This document shows, piece by piece, positions 27,207 through 35,949 of a stretch of DNA of 64,000 nt. The notes beneath the pieces are model-generated. The model searched no databases. It saw nothing but the letters and a program-made list of their open reading frames with translations, and was not told the DNA's origin. Positions within the stretch are counted from its first letter, which is position 1. The number at the start of each line of letters is the position of its first letter. The position numbers and the translations under genes are program-made. Source of the stretch: Streptomyces sp. AM 2-1-1. GTDB taxonomy: Bacteria > Actinomycetota > Actinomycetes > Streptomycetales > Streptomycetaceae. The DNA is taken from NCBI RefSeq assembly GCF_029167645.1, contig NZ_CP119147.1, forward strand, positions 4,420,501-4,484,500, written 5' to 3'.

Positions 27207-28517
27207 TCAGCTGCCCGTGACCGTCACCTCGTCGTCGTTCTTCAGCTGCTCCACGAGCTCCTTGACCTTCGCCTTGTCCCAGATCAGGTTGCCGCCGCTG
27301 GTGCTCCGCCCGGAGAGCGGGATGTTCATCGACGTGCCGTCGCCGCCGGTGACGCCCTTCATCGCGAAGAACATCCGGGCCAGCGACCAGAGCGACATGT
27401 CCTTGTCCACGACGAGGGTGTCCAGACCCGCGCCCAGCACCGGGTAGAGCGTGAACGGGTTGAGCACCGTGGACGGGGTCGCCGTCTGGCTCGCCAGGGC
27501 CGCGAGGAACTTCTGCTGGTTCTTCGTACGGTCCAGGTCGCTGCCGGCGAACGCGTAGCGGGTGCGCACGAAGGCGAGGGACTGCTCGCCGTTGAGCGTC
27601 TGCTTGCCCGCCTGGAAGTCGGCCCCCGACTTCTTGTCCTTGAAGGCCTTCGGGATGTCCATCTCGACGCCGCCGATCGCGTCCACGATGTTGGCGAAGC
27701 CGCCGAAGCCGATCTCGACGTAGTGGTCGATGTGCAGCCCGGTGTTGTACTCGACGGTCCGCACCAGCAGTTCGGGGCCGTCCTCGGCGTACGCGGCGTT
27801 CAGCTTCACGGTGCGGCCGGTGCCCTGGTACGTCTTGCCCGACTCGGACCCCTTGAACGAGGGGATCTCCACGTTCGAGTCGCGCGGCAGCGAGACCAGC
27901 GTCGGCCCGTTCGACCCGTTGTGCAGGATCATCATCGAGTCGGTGCGCTTGCCCTCCGCGGAGCCGGTGTGCAGCGCCTTCTTCTCCTCGGACGACATGC
28001 CCTCACGGCTGTCGGAACCGACGATCAGGTAGTTGGTGCCCTCACCCGCGTCGGGCCGGTCGATCACCTTCGAGAGGTCGACCTCCCGCTTGAGCTTGGA
28101 GTCCGCCCAGAAGTACGTGGAGACGCTGACCGCCAGCACGACGACCACCAGGGCCAGCGCGCCGACCTTGATCCGGCGCCGCCAGTCCGGTGCGGGCCGG
28201 CCCTGGACGTATCCGCCGTCGCCCCCGCGGCCGCCCCCCTGGCCGGAACCCTGTCCCGGGCCGCCGGGCGTGCCGTAGACCTGGCCGGTGTTGTAGCCGC
28301 TGTCGTACCCGGGGCCGCCCTGACCCGAGTGGCCGTCCGCGCCGTACGGGTCGTACCCGGGGGCGTCGTGACCCGGGCGTCCCCGAGGCTGCGGCGGCAC
28401 CTGCGGGGCGGGGCGCCGCTCGACACGGCGCATGGAGCGCGCGCCCTCGGGCTCGGGGGCGGCACTGCCCCGGCCGTAGCGGTCGCTGTCGTCGGTCCAT
28501 CCGGGCCTGTCACTCAT
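27207..28517 (-). CDS. LCP (LytR-CpsA-Psr) family ligase, paralogue 1
   Basis: 436 residues. A cytoplasmic Gly/Tyr/Pro-rich segment of ~110 residues (GYDPYGADGHSGQGGPGYDS and similar) comes before one membrane helix at ~115-135. The LCP domain outside the membrane has GTNYLIVGSDSREGM, KRTDSMMILH with the Arg-Thr-Asp motif kept, SLPRDS, VKLNAAYAEDGPELLVRTVE, DHYVEIGFGGF, and RTRYAFAGSDLDRTKNQQ. LCP enzymes transfer polyprenyl-linked glycopolymers to peptidoglycan. There is no LytR_C domain. It starts at ATG 28517; no convincing ribosome site is visible. It is divergent from the thioesterase gene. Confidence 0.92.
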   Translation of the reverse strand: MSDRPGWTDDSDRYGRGSAAPEPEGARSMRRVERRPAPQVPPQPRGRPGHDAPGYDPYGADGHSGQGGPGYDSGYNTGQVYGTPGGPGQGSGQGGGRGGDGGYVQGRPAPDWRRRIKVGALALVVVVLAVSVSTYFWADSKLKREVDLSKVIDRPDAGEGTNYLIVGSDSREGMSSEEKKALHTGSAEGKRTDSMMILHNGSNGPTLVSLPRDSNVEIPSFKGSESGKTYQGTGRTVKLNAAYAEDGPELLVRTVEYNTGLHIDHYVEIGFGGFANIVDAIGGVEMDIPKAFKDKKSGADFQAGKQTLNGEQSLAFVRTRYAFAGSDLDRTKNQQKFLAALASQTATPSTVLNPFTLYPVLGAGLDTLVVDKDMSLWSLARMFFAMKGVTGGDGTSMNIPLSGRSTSGGNLIWDKAKVKELVEQLKNDDEVTVTGS

Positions 28518-28634
28518 GGGCACCAGTCTGCCGCGCCGGGGTACCGGTATTACAGGGTGTGAGAAAAAACGGTTCAGGGCTGTTGCCAAGCTGATGCAAA
28601 TTCGGTCACGCAAGGGCCGCATACAGTGGTTGCC

Positions 28635-29249
28635 ATGACAGAACAGGCCAATCGCCCCCAGGACGAAGAGAGCCCCGAGGACGAGAGCCGCTCCCGGACC
28701 ACCCGCGAGGGCGGCGACGGCGCCGCCGGCATCCCCGGCAAGCCGACCGAGGCGTCCCGCACCACCCTCAGCCACATCATGACCGGCTCCGACACCAACC
28801 TCCTGGGCACGGTGCACGGCGGCGTGATCATGAAGCTCGTCGACGACGCGGCCGGTGCCGTGGCCGGCCGGCACTCCGGCGGCCCCGCCGTGACCGCCTC
28901 GATGGACGAGATGGTCTTCCTGGAGCCGGTCCGGGTCGGCGACCTCGTCCACGTACGCGCCCAGGTGAACTGGACGGGCCGCTCCTCGATGGAGGTCGGG
29001 GTGCGGGTGATGGCCGAGCGGTGGAACGAGTCGACCCCCGCCCAGCAGGTCGGCAGCGCCTACCTCGTCTTCGCCGCCGTCGACGCGGACGGCCGCCCCC
29101 GGCCCGTACCGCCCGTCCTCCCCGGCACCGAGCGCGACGAGCGGCGTTACCAGGAGGCCCAGATCCGCCGTACGCACCGCCTCGCCCGGCGCCGCGCGAT
29201 CAAGGAACTCCGCGAGAAGCGCGCCGCCGACGGCATCGACGAGGGCTGA
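28635..29249 (+). CDS. Hot-dog fold acyl-CoA thioesterase
   Basis: 204 residues. The hot-dog domain (~48-145) shows SHIMTGSDTNLLGTVHGGV followed by IMKLVDDAAG, the His-Gly-Gly and Asp pattern of the YciA/BFIT-like acyl-CoA thioesterases. It should hydrolyse medium to long-chain acyl-CoA. The first ~45 residues are hydrophilic and acidic. The ATG is preceded by TACAGT (28622-28627) ending 7 nt before, so the transcript is probably leaderless; a GTG nine nt upstream is the alternative start. It sits between two LCP genes transcribed the other way and is likely a separate unit. Confidence 0.88.
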   Translation: MTEQANRPQDEESPEDESRSRTTREGGDGAAGIPGKPTEASRTTLSHIMTGSDTNLLGTVHGGVIMKLVDDAAGAVAGRHSGGPAVTASMDEMVFLEPVRVGDLVHVRAQVNWTGRSSMEVGVRVMAERWNESTPAQQVGSAYLVFAAVDADGRPRPVPPVLPGTERDERRYQEAQIRRTHRLARRRAIKELREKRAADGIDEG

Positions 29250-29285
29250 GACCGGGGCCGCGAACCGCAGGGACCACCGGCCGGC

Positions 29286-30779
29286 TCACGGGCAGACGAC
29301 GTCGTCGCCCGTGACCGCGTGGAAGGCGCCCCGGGGCACGGTCTCGGCCCGTACCGGGCGCACCGCCGTCCAGTCGGCGCCGACCGTCACCCGCAGGGTC
29401 GCGCCCTGTCCGGCCACCGCCCGCAGTTCGCTGCCGGGCAGCGCCGTCGCCAGCGACCTCGCCGAGCGGTCCCAGCGCGGGTCGTAGGTGATCAGGGTCC
29501 GGGCGAGGGCGCGGTCCGTGCCGTTGAGCGGCGCCCCGGTGGTGCGGAAGCCGGTGGCGCGCAGCGCGGCGTCCAGCCGCGTGCCCAGCCCCGCCCGCGG
29601 GGTGCCGTTGTAGACCTGGATCCGGATCTGCCGGGGCGCCACGTCCACCACCGTCGCCTTGGGCGCTGCGGCGCCGGCCGGCTCGCGGGTGGCCAGCGGC
29701 TTGTCCTCGCGCAGCGTCCGGAACAGCTCCCGCGCCCGCGCGGCGTCCCACTTCACCGTCGACCCGACCCCCTTGACCGGGAAGCTGGGATCGCCCACGG
29801 GGACGGAGGCGAACTCCGACGAGGCCGCGCTGAACCCGCGCATCGCGGAGCCCAGCTCCAGCATCTGCTCCGTACCGAACCCCTCGTCGGCCCGGACCGA
29901 CCCCAGCATCGCCGAGACGACCTGCTGGAACTTCACGGGGTTGAGCAGCACCCCCTTGTCGGTCGCCCGTGCGATCACCGCCGCGACGAACTTCTGCTGC
30001 CGCTCCATCCGCCCCAGGTCGGCCGCGCCGTCGATGTGCCGGGAGCGCACGTACTGGAGCGCCTCGCCGCCGCCGAGGCGGTGGGTGCCCGCCGGGAGGT
30101 CCAGCCCGGTGTAGGTGTCCTTCAGCGGCCGTACCGTGCAGATGTCCACCCCGCCGAGCTCGTCCACCGTCTTCATGAAGCTGGTGAAGTCCGCCTCCAG
30201 GTAGTGATCGATCTTGATCCCGGTCAGCTTCTCCACGGTGCGCACGGTGAGGGTGGGACCGCCCTCCGCGTAGGCGGCGTTCAGCTTCACGGGGTGCGCG
30301 GCGTGCCGCTCGCCGGTCGTACGGTCGGTGTGCGCGGGGATCTCGGCGTAGCTGTCGCGCGGCAGGCTGACCACGCTCGCGCGCCGCGCGTCGGCGGACA
30401 GGTGCACCAGCATGAGGGTGTCGGTGCAGTGGCAGGGAGCGCCGCCGAGCCGGTATTTCTTCTTCTCCGCCGCCGTGATGCTGTCGCGGCCGTCCGTGCC
30501 GACGAGCAGCACGTTGGTTCCCAGCCCTCCGGACGGCCGGTTCTTCATGTCCCGGAAGGGGTCCACCCGGTCGATCCCGGTCTCCAGCCGCGTGACCACC
30601 GCGTGACCGATGCCGCCCGCGCCCAGCACGAGGACCGAGAGCCCCGTCGCCACCCGCATCCCCCAGCGCGGCCGCTCGTCCTGCCGCCGCGATCTGTGCC
30701 GCGTCCCCGCCGCTTCGCTCCGCGGCACCGGACGGCGCCGGGGGTGCGGGGGACGGGACGGCCGGGGCGGCGTGGTCAC
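29286..30779 (-). CDS. LCP family ligase with LytR_C domain, paralogue 2
   Basis: 497 residues from GTG 30779, which has GGAGG 8 nt upstream. A short basic N-terminal tail and one membrane helix (~40-60) precede the LCP domain (GTNVLLVGTDGRDS, SLPRDSYAEIP, VKLNAAYAEGGPTLTVRTVE, VRSRHIDGAADLGRMERQQ). The Arg of the usual R-S/T-D motif is missing: the segment reads CHCTDTLMLVH. A C-terminal LytR_C domain (~395-480, IRIQVYNGTPRAGLGTRLD to LRVTVGADW) and a final Cys-Pro follow. The role is glycopolymer ligation at the outer membrane face, inferred from the family. Confidence 0.92.
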   Translation of the reverse strand: MTTPPRPSRPPHPRRRPVPRSEAAGTRHRSRRQDERPRWGMRVATGLSVLVLGAGGIGHAVVTRLETGIDRVDPFRDMKNRPSGGLGTNVLLVGTDGRDSITAAEKKKYRLGGAPCHCTDTLMLVHLSADARRASVVSLPRDSYAEIPAHTDRTTGERHAAHPVKLNAAYAEGGPTLTVRTVEKLTGIKIDHYLEADFTSFMKTVDELGGVDICTVRPLKDTYTGLDLPAGTHRLGGGEALQYVRSRHIDGAADLGRMERQQKFVAAVIARATDKGVLLNPVKFQQVVSAMLGSVRADEGFGTEQMLELGSAMRGFSAASSEFASVPVGDPSFPVKGVGSTVKWDAARARELFRTLREDKPLATREPAGAAAPKATVVDVAPRQIRIQVYNGTPRAGLGTRLDAALRATGFRTTGAPLNGTDRALARTLITYDPRWDRSARSLATALPGSELRAVAGQGATLRVTVGADWTAVRPVRAETVPRGAFHAVTGDDVVCP

Positions 30780-30977
30780 GGGCGGAACCTCCAGGCGTGG
30801 GGGGACCGTCCGTACGGTAAGTCCATACGATCTCCGTTCCGGCCCGCGACCCGTCCGGACGCGCCGGTGTCCCCCGTAAGCGGTAACGTGGCGGCGCACA
30901 CCACCCTCTCGAACAACTGCCGCCTCCCGTGGTGCTACCCGGAGGCCGGCGCCCTCCCAGGACCCCCCGAGGACCCC

Positions 30978-32000
30978 ATGTCTGCCGCGCAATACCCCGC
31001 CGTCTCAGTGATCATGCCGGTGCTCGACGAGGAACGGCACCTGAGGAACTCGGTCCGGCACATCCTGGAACAGGAGTACGCCGGTGAGATGGAGGTGGTG
31101 ATCGCGCTCGGACCGTCCACGGACCGCACCGACGAGATCGCCGCCGAGCTGGTGCGCGAGGACTCCCGCGTCCACACCGTCCCCAACCCCACGGGCCGCA
31201 CCCCCGCCGCCCTCAACGCGGCGATCGCGGCCTCCCACCACCCGATCGTGGTGCGGGTCGACGGGCACGGCATGCTCTCCCCGGACTACATCGCCACCGC
31301 CGTCCGCCTCCTGGAGGAGACCGGCGCGCAGAACGTCGGCGGCATCATGCACGCCGAGGGCGAGAACGCCTGGGAGGAGGCCGTCGCCGCGGCGATGACC
31401 TCGCGGATCGGCGTCGGCAACGCGGCCTTCCACACCGGCGGCCGGGCCGGCCCCGCCGAGACGGTGTACCTCGGCGTCTTCCGCCGCGAGGCACTGGAGA
31501 AGGCCGAGGGGTACAACGTCGAGTTCATCCGCGCCCAGGACTGGGAGCTGAACTTCCGCATCCGCGAGGCCGGCGGGCTGATCTGGTTCTCGCCCGAGCT
31601 GAAGGTCCGGTACCGCCCCCGCCCCTCGGTGCGCGCGCTCGCCAAGCAGTACAAGGACTACGGCCGTTGGCGGCACGTCGTCGCCCGCTACCACGCCGGC
31701 TCGATCAACCTGCGCTACCTCGCCCCGCCGACCGCGGTCGTCGCTCTCGCGGCTGCCGTCGTCGTCGGCGCGGCGGTCACCCCCTGGGCGTTCCTCGTCC
31801 CCGCCGCCTACGCCGCGGCCCTCGTGGCCGGATCGCTCCCCGCCGGCAAGGGACTGCCGCTCAAGGCCCGCGCACAGATCCCCGTCGCCCTCGCCACGAT
31901 GCACATGTCATGGGGGTACGGCTTCCTCACCAGCCCGCGCTCGCTGGCCAAGCGGGTCATCGCCGGCCGCCGCCCGTCGCTGAGCGGCCAGACCGTCTGA
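30978..32000 (+). CDS. Family 2 glycosyltransferase, membrane-anchored
   Basis: 340 residues. The GT-A domain (~1-230) has VSVIMPVLDEERHLRNSV, the nucleotide-binding aspartate region VVIALGPSTDRTDE, the DxD-like VRVDGHGM and the acceptor motif QDWELNFRIREAGG. Two or three hydrophobic helices lie near 255-300, so it is held to the membrane and probably makes a polyprenyl-linked or envelope glycan, as ExoA-like enzymes do. The start ATG 30978 has GAGGA upstream. It is flanked by LCP genes and ends in a convergent terminator with the third one. Confidence 0.88.
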   Translation: MSAAQYPAVSVIMPVLDEERHLRNSVRHILEQEYAGEMEVVIALGPSTDRTDEIAAELVREDSRVHTVPNPTGRTPAALNAAIAASHHPIVVRVDGHGMLSPDYIATAVRLLEETGAQNVGGIMHAEGENAWEEAVAAAMTSRIGVGNAAFHTGGRAGPAETVYLGVFRREALEKAEGYNVEFIRAQDWELNFRIREAGGLIWFSPELKVRYRPRPSVRALAKQYKDYGRWRHVVARYHAGSINLRYLAPPTAVVALAAAVVVGAAVTPWAFLVPAAYAAALVAGSLPAGKGLPLKARAQIPVALATMHMSWGYGFLTSPRSLAKRVIAGRRPSLSGQTV

Positions 32001-32015
32001 GAACACGGTCCGCGG

Positions 32016-32051
32016 ACGAGAAGGGCTCCACCGTCGTGGAGCCCTTCTCGT
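32016..32051. terminator. Bidirectional terminator
   Basis: The arms ACGAGAAGGGCTCCA and TGGAGCCCTTCTCGT pair perfectly over 15 bp around a CCGTCG loop, between the convergent stops of the glycosyltransferase and third LCP gene. Confidence 0.9.
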
Positions 32052-32067
32052 ACGTCTGCCCGCCCGG

Positions 32068-33885
32068 CTACCAGGTGTAGTCCGGGTTCACGTGCATGCA
32101 GGCGGACTGCTCGCCGTTGAGGGCGTTCGCCGACTCGGGCGTCTCGTCGTTCTCCCCGGCGGCGGGGTAGCCGCCGTCCTCGCGCCAGTCCGCCCCCACC
32201 GCCAGCGAGATCCCCGTGACAGCGGTGGACTTCTTCACCAGCGAGACCGGGATGCCGAGCGCCTTGGCGACCGCACGGGCGTCGCCCTCCAGGTCGGCGC
32301 TCGGGTAGAGGACGCTGGTGCGCGCCGACGGGCTGATGTCGTCGGAGTCCTTCGTCGCCCGGGTGAAGCCCGCATCGTCGAGCAGGTCGCGCACCTCACC
32401 GGCGCGGCCGGCCACCGGACCCCCCTCGTCGGTCGCGGTCGCGTTGCGCACCGACACGGCTATCTCGTCGACCGGCGCCGACGGGTCGGTGGGCGTGGCG
32501 GAGACCGTGGGCGCCGCAGACGCGGAGGCTGAGGCGGCGGGGCGCCCGGACGACTTGCCGTCGAGCGCGATGTCGTCGCGCACCATCCGGAAGACCTGCT
32601 CGGCGTCGCCCGGCATCGGCAGCACCCGGCCGTCGAGCGAGCCCGTGCCGTACACGTTCGGCATGGTCGTCATGGTGATCCGCCCGGTCGGGACCTTCTT
32701 GAGCTCCGACGCGAGGTCGTACAGCTTCTTCACCGTGTCGAGCCCCTTGTCGACCGTGAGCGCGTTGGTCGCGGCCTCGGCGAGGTCCATCAGCTTCCCC
32801 GGGTCGGTGAGCTTGGTGCCCTTGCGGAGCTCACGGACCATCGAGTTCAGGTACTGGTGCTGGGCCTCCGCGCGGCCGAGGTCGGTGTTGTCCCTGAAGC
32901 CGTAGCGCGTACGCAGCCACTGGAGGGCCTGCTTGCCCATGATCGGGGTGGTGCCCTCCTTCAGCTTGAGGCCGGAGCCCGAACCGTCGCCGTTGTGCGA
33001 GTAGATGTTGGCGTCGACGCAGACGGGTACGCCTCCGACGGCGTCGGCCATCGACACCACCCCGGCGAAGTCGATCATCATGAAGTGGTCGATGGTGATG
33101 CCGGTCAGCTCGTACCAGGCCGCGACCGTGCAGCCGGGGCCGCCGCGGCCCAGACTCGTGTTGGTCATGACCAGGCCGGTGGAGGCGGGGTAGACCTTGC
33201 CCGTGTCCGGGTCCGTGCACTTGGGCATCTTCAGCATCGTGTCGCGCGGCATGCTGACCACCGAGATGTTGCTGCGGTCCGCCGAGACGTGGAGCAGCAT
33301 CTGCACGTCCGCGAGCGGCGCGGAGTTGAAGGTCTCCTTCGCGCCGCCCAGCTTCTGGTTCTCCGCGCTGTCACGGGCGTCGGAACCGATCAGCAGGATG
33401 TTCAACGGGGTCTGTCCGGCGGCGTTGGCCCGGTGCTCGACCATCTCCCTGTCGCCGAGGGTCAGATCCTCTTTCCTGATGTTGTGGTTCAGGTGCTGGT
33501 AGTAGAAGTAACCGGCCGCGCCGGTGGCGAGTATCAGCAGGGCGAGCACCGAGGCGGTCCACCGCAGCACGCGCCGTCCGGCCTTCTCGGGCAGGCGCCG
33601 GGACGGACGGGCCGCGGCGGCGCCCCTGCCCCGACGGGCCTTCCCGCCGGCCGGCGCGGGGTCCGCGTCCGTCGCCGAACCACCCCCCGGTATGTCGTCC
33701 TCCGACGAGCCGTCCGCCGGCGAACCGTCCTCCGGCGAGGCGTCTCCCCGGCCCTCGCCGCCCCCGGGGCGCTCCGGTGCGCCCCGTGCCTCCTCGTCGG
33801 CGTGGAGACCGTCGTTCCCGGCCGGTCGACCGGCTCGCGGGGCGCGTGGCCGCGTCCCCTCCCCGGGCGTACTGTTCCGTCCCAC
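32068..33885 (-). CDS. LCP family ligase with LytR_C domain, paralogue 3
   Basis: 605 residues from GTG 33885 with a G-rich ribosome site close by. A long acidic/Pro-rich cytoplasmic tail (~105 residues) precedes a membrane helix (VLRWTASVLALLILATGAAG). The LCP domain has TPLNILLIGSDARDS, SMPRDTMLKMP, DHFMMIDFAGV and LRTRYGFRDNTDLGRAEAQ. It lacks the Arg of the R-S/T-D motif (APLADVQMLLHV). A pair of cysteines in PKCTDPDTG and GPGCTVAAW and another in PVCVDANIY may form a disulfide. A linker rich in Ala/Ser and a LytR_C domain (IAVSVRNATATDEGG to ISLAVGADW) end the chain. Confidence 0.92.
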   Translation of the reverse strand: MGRNSTPGEGTRPRAPRAGRPAGNDGLHADEEARGAPERPGGGEGRGDASPEDGSPADGSSEDDIPGGGSATDADPAPAGGKARRGRGAAAARPSRRLPEKAGRRVLRWTASVLALLILATGAAGYFYYQHLNHNIRKEDLTLGDREMVEHRANAAGQTPLNILLIGSDARDSAENQKLGGAKETFNSAPLADVQMLLHVSADRSNISVVSMPRDTMLKMPKCTDPDTGKVYPASTGLVMTNTSLGRGGPGCTVAAWYELTGITIDHFMMIDFAGVVSMADAVGGVPVCVDANIYSHNGDGSGSGLKLKEGTTPIMGKQALQWLRTRYGFRDNTDLGRAEAQHQYLNSMVRELRKGTKLTDPGKLMDLAEAATNALTVDKGLDTVKKLYDLASELKKVPTGRITMTTMPNVYGTGSLDGRVLPMPGDAEQVFRMVRDDIALDGKSSGRPAASASASAAPTVSATPTDPSAPVDEIAVSVRNATATDEGGPVAGRAGEVRDLLDDAGFTRATKDSDDISPSARTSVLYPSADLEGDARAVAKALGIPVSLVKKSTAVTGISLAVGADWREDGGYPAAGENDETPESANALNGEQSACMHVNPDYTW

Positions 33886-33934
33886 GGGACCCCCCCTGCT
33901 GCTCAGACCCTCGCGGTGGCGTGGCGAACGGGTT

Positions 33935-35725
33935 TCACTCGCTGCACACCGCCTTGTCGGCGCTAGCCCTCTGGATGTCGGTGGGCGCCTCCTTGGGTGC
34001 GGTGATCGACACCCCGGCCCCCTTGAAGTCGGCGCCGAGCGTCAGCGTCATCGCTTCCAGCCCTTCGGCGTCGGCGGTGCCCTGCTGGAGGGCCGATGCG
34101 GGCAGCCCCATCATGTCGGCGAGCGCGCGGGCCTGATCCGCCTGGTCGGGCGCGAACGCGAGCGTCGTCCTGGCGATCTTGGCCGGTGCGTTGGACTTGT
34201 TCGTGGACTTCAGCACGCCCTTCTCCAATTGGAGCCAGCTGACGGTCGCGCCCGCCGCGCCCTCGACGTCACCGCCGTTGTAGACGTCCACCCGTACGTC
34301 GGCGGCGTCGGCCCGCGCCCCCTCCAGCAGGGCCTCCTGCGCGCTCTTCTTCTTGTCGGCCGCGGCCTTCTTCTCCGCCGCCACCTCGGTGAGGGAGACG
34401 TCCTCGCGCATCATCGAGAAGAGCGGTTCGGCGTCGGTGGGGTGAAGGACGACGGTGATCGGCTTGGGCTCGTCCGGGTTGTCGATGACCGGCACCGTGG
34501 TGAAGGTGATGTTCTTCGTGTCGACCTTCGCGAGTTCCTTGGCGAGGGTGGCGAGCTTCGTCCCCGAGCCGATGCCCGAGTCGACCGTCAGCGCGTTGGT
34601 GGCCGCCTCGGCGAGCTTGAAGAGCTTCGAAGGGCTCGTCAGGGTGTCGTCCGACTTCATCTGACGGATCATCGAGCCGAGGAACTGCTGCTGGACCTTG
34701 ATCCGGTCCAGGTCGCTCTCGTTGCCGAAGCTGTGCCGGGTCCGCAGCAGGGCGAGCGCCTTCTCGCCCGACACCTTCGAGCGGCCCTTCGGCAGCACGA
34801 GGTGGGACTTGGGGTCGTCGATCGCCTTGGCCATGCACACCTCCACGCCGCCGACCGCCGTGGAGATCTCCTTGACCGCGTTGAAGTCCACCATCATGAA
34901 GTGGTCGACCGACAGACCGGTTATCTCCTTGACGGTGCGCATGGTGCAGCCGGGGTCACGGTCCTCCTGGCCCAGGCTGTTGTTGAAGCGGGTGTTCTCC
35001 GTCCCGGGGATCACCTCGGTCGTGCCGTCGGCCCGTTTCGTCTCGCAGTCGGGTATGTCCGTCATCAGGTCGCGCGGGATGCTGAGCGCGGTCGCGTTGG
35101 TGCGGTCCGCCGAGACGTGGAAGAGGATGTTGGTGTCGGCGTGGCCGACGCTGCCCGAGTCGCCGTACCCCTCGTTGCCCTCACCGGTGCGCTTGTCGGT
35201 GCCGATGATCAGGATGTTCATCGGCCCCGAACCGGTGACGTCCTTGCTGCCGGCGTCGCCCACGTCGATCGTGCCTATGTTGCCGTTGAAGTGCCGGTAG
35301 AGGGCGTACGCGCCGCCCGCCCCCGCGATGACGAGGAAGGCGGTCACGCCGCTCGTCCACACCAGGAGTTTCTTCTTGCGGCTCTTCGGCGCCTTGCGCC
35401 GGCGGCTCGCGGAGGTCTGCGCGGGCTGCTTGGGCGCCTCCGCCCGGCGGCTGCGCCGGGCGGGCACCGTCTCGTCCCCGCGCGGAGGTTCGTCATCGTC
35501 CGACGCGGGGGAGACGGGGGAAGGGGCCCGGCGGCGACCGCCCTGGCGGGGAGTTCCGGCGGCCGTCTCGTTCCGGCCGCGCGGAATGCGGGGTCCCTCG
35601 TCGACGGGCGCCGCATGCTCTTCGGAGTGGTTCAGTCGCAGTTCGTAATGGCCGGTCTGCGGGTTGAGCACCCATTGGTCCGCGGGGTCGATATCGTCCG
35701 CACGTCCACGGCTTTGCGCATCCAC
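33935..35725 (-). CDS. LCP family ligase with LytR_C domain, paralogue 4
   Basis: 596 residues from GTG 35725, with GGAGGA ~11 nt upstream. A cytoplasmic Arg/Pro/Lys-rich region (~115 residues) beginning DAQSRGRADDIDPADQW, then one membrane helix (LLVWTSGVTAFLVIAGAGGA). The LCP domain shows MNILIIGTDKRTGEG, GHADTNILFHV (again without the Arg), SIPRDLMTDIPDC, DHFMMVDFNAV, and LRTRHSFGNESDLDRIKVQQ. Closest in structure to paralogue 3, which lies 49 bp downstream, so the two look like a tandem duplication. The LytR_C domain (VRVDVYNGGDVEGAAG to LTLTLGADF) is present. Confidence 0.92.
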   Translation of the reverse strand: MDAQSRGRADDIDPADQWVLNPQTGHYELRLNHSEEHAAPVDEGPRIPRGRNETAAGTPRQGGRRRAPSPVSPASDDDEPPRGDETVPARRSRRAEAPKQPAQTSASRRRKAPKSRKKKLLVWTSGVTAFLVIAGAGGAYALYRHFNGNIGTIDVGDAGSKDVTGSGPMNILIIGTDKRTGEGNEGYGDSGSVGHADTNILFHVSADRTNATALSIPRDLMTDIPDCETKRADGTTEVIPGTENTRFNNSLGQEDRDPGCTMRTVKEITGLSVDHFMMVDFNAVKEISTAVGGVEVCMAKAIDDPKSHLVLPKGRSKVSGEKALALLRTRHSFGNESDLDRIKVQQQFLGSMIRQMKSDDTLTSPSKLFKLAEAATNALTVDSGIGSGTKLATLAKELAKVDTKNITFTTVPVIDNPDEPKPITVVLHPTDAEPLFSMMREDVSLTEVAAEKKAAADKKKSAQEALLEGARADAADVRVDVYNGGDVEGAAGATVSWLQLEKGVLKSTNKSNAPAKIARTTLAFAPDQADQARALADMMGLPASALQQGTADAEGLEAMTLTLGADFKGAGVSITAPKEAPTDIQRASADKAVCSE

Positions 35726-35949
35726 GGTTGTCTGGGTCCTCCGTCGGTGCCACCCGAGGCGCCTCCCCCGAAAAGGCGCTCCACATCTGCGTTCCAGAAG
35801 TGCGCGGCCGGAAGGCCGCAAGCACTGGATCGCGTCACACTATCCGTCCGTCCAGGAGTCCAGCGACGAGCGTGACGCATTGCACGCCCCCTACAACCGG
35901 GCATTCCACTCATTCCACGTCGATTGTTCCGTTCTGCTTGAGAAATGCT

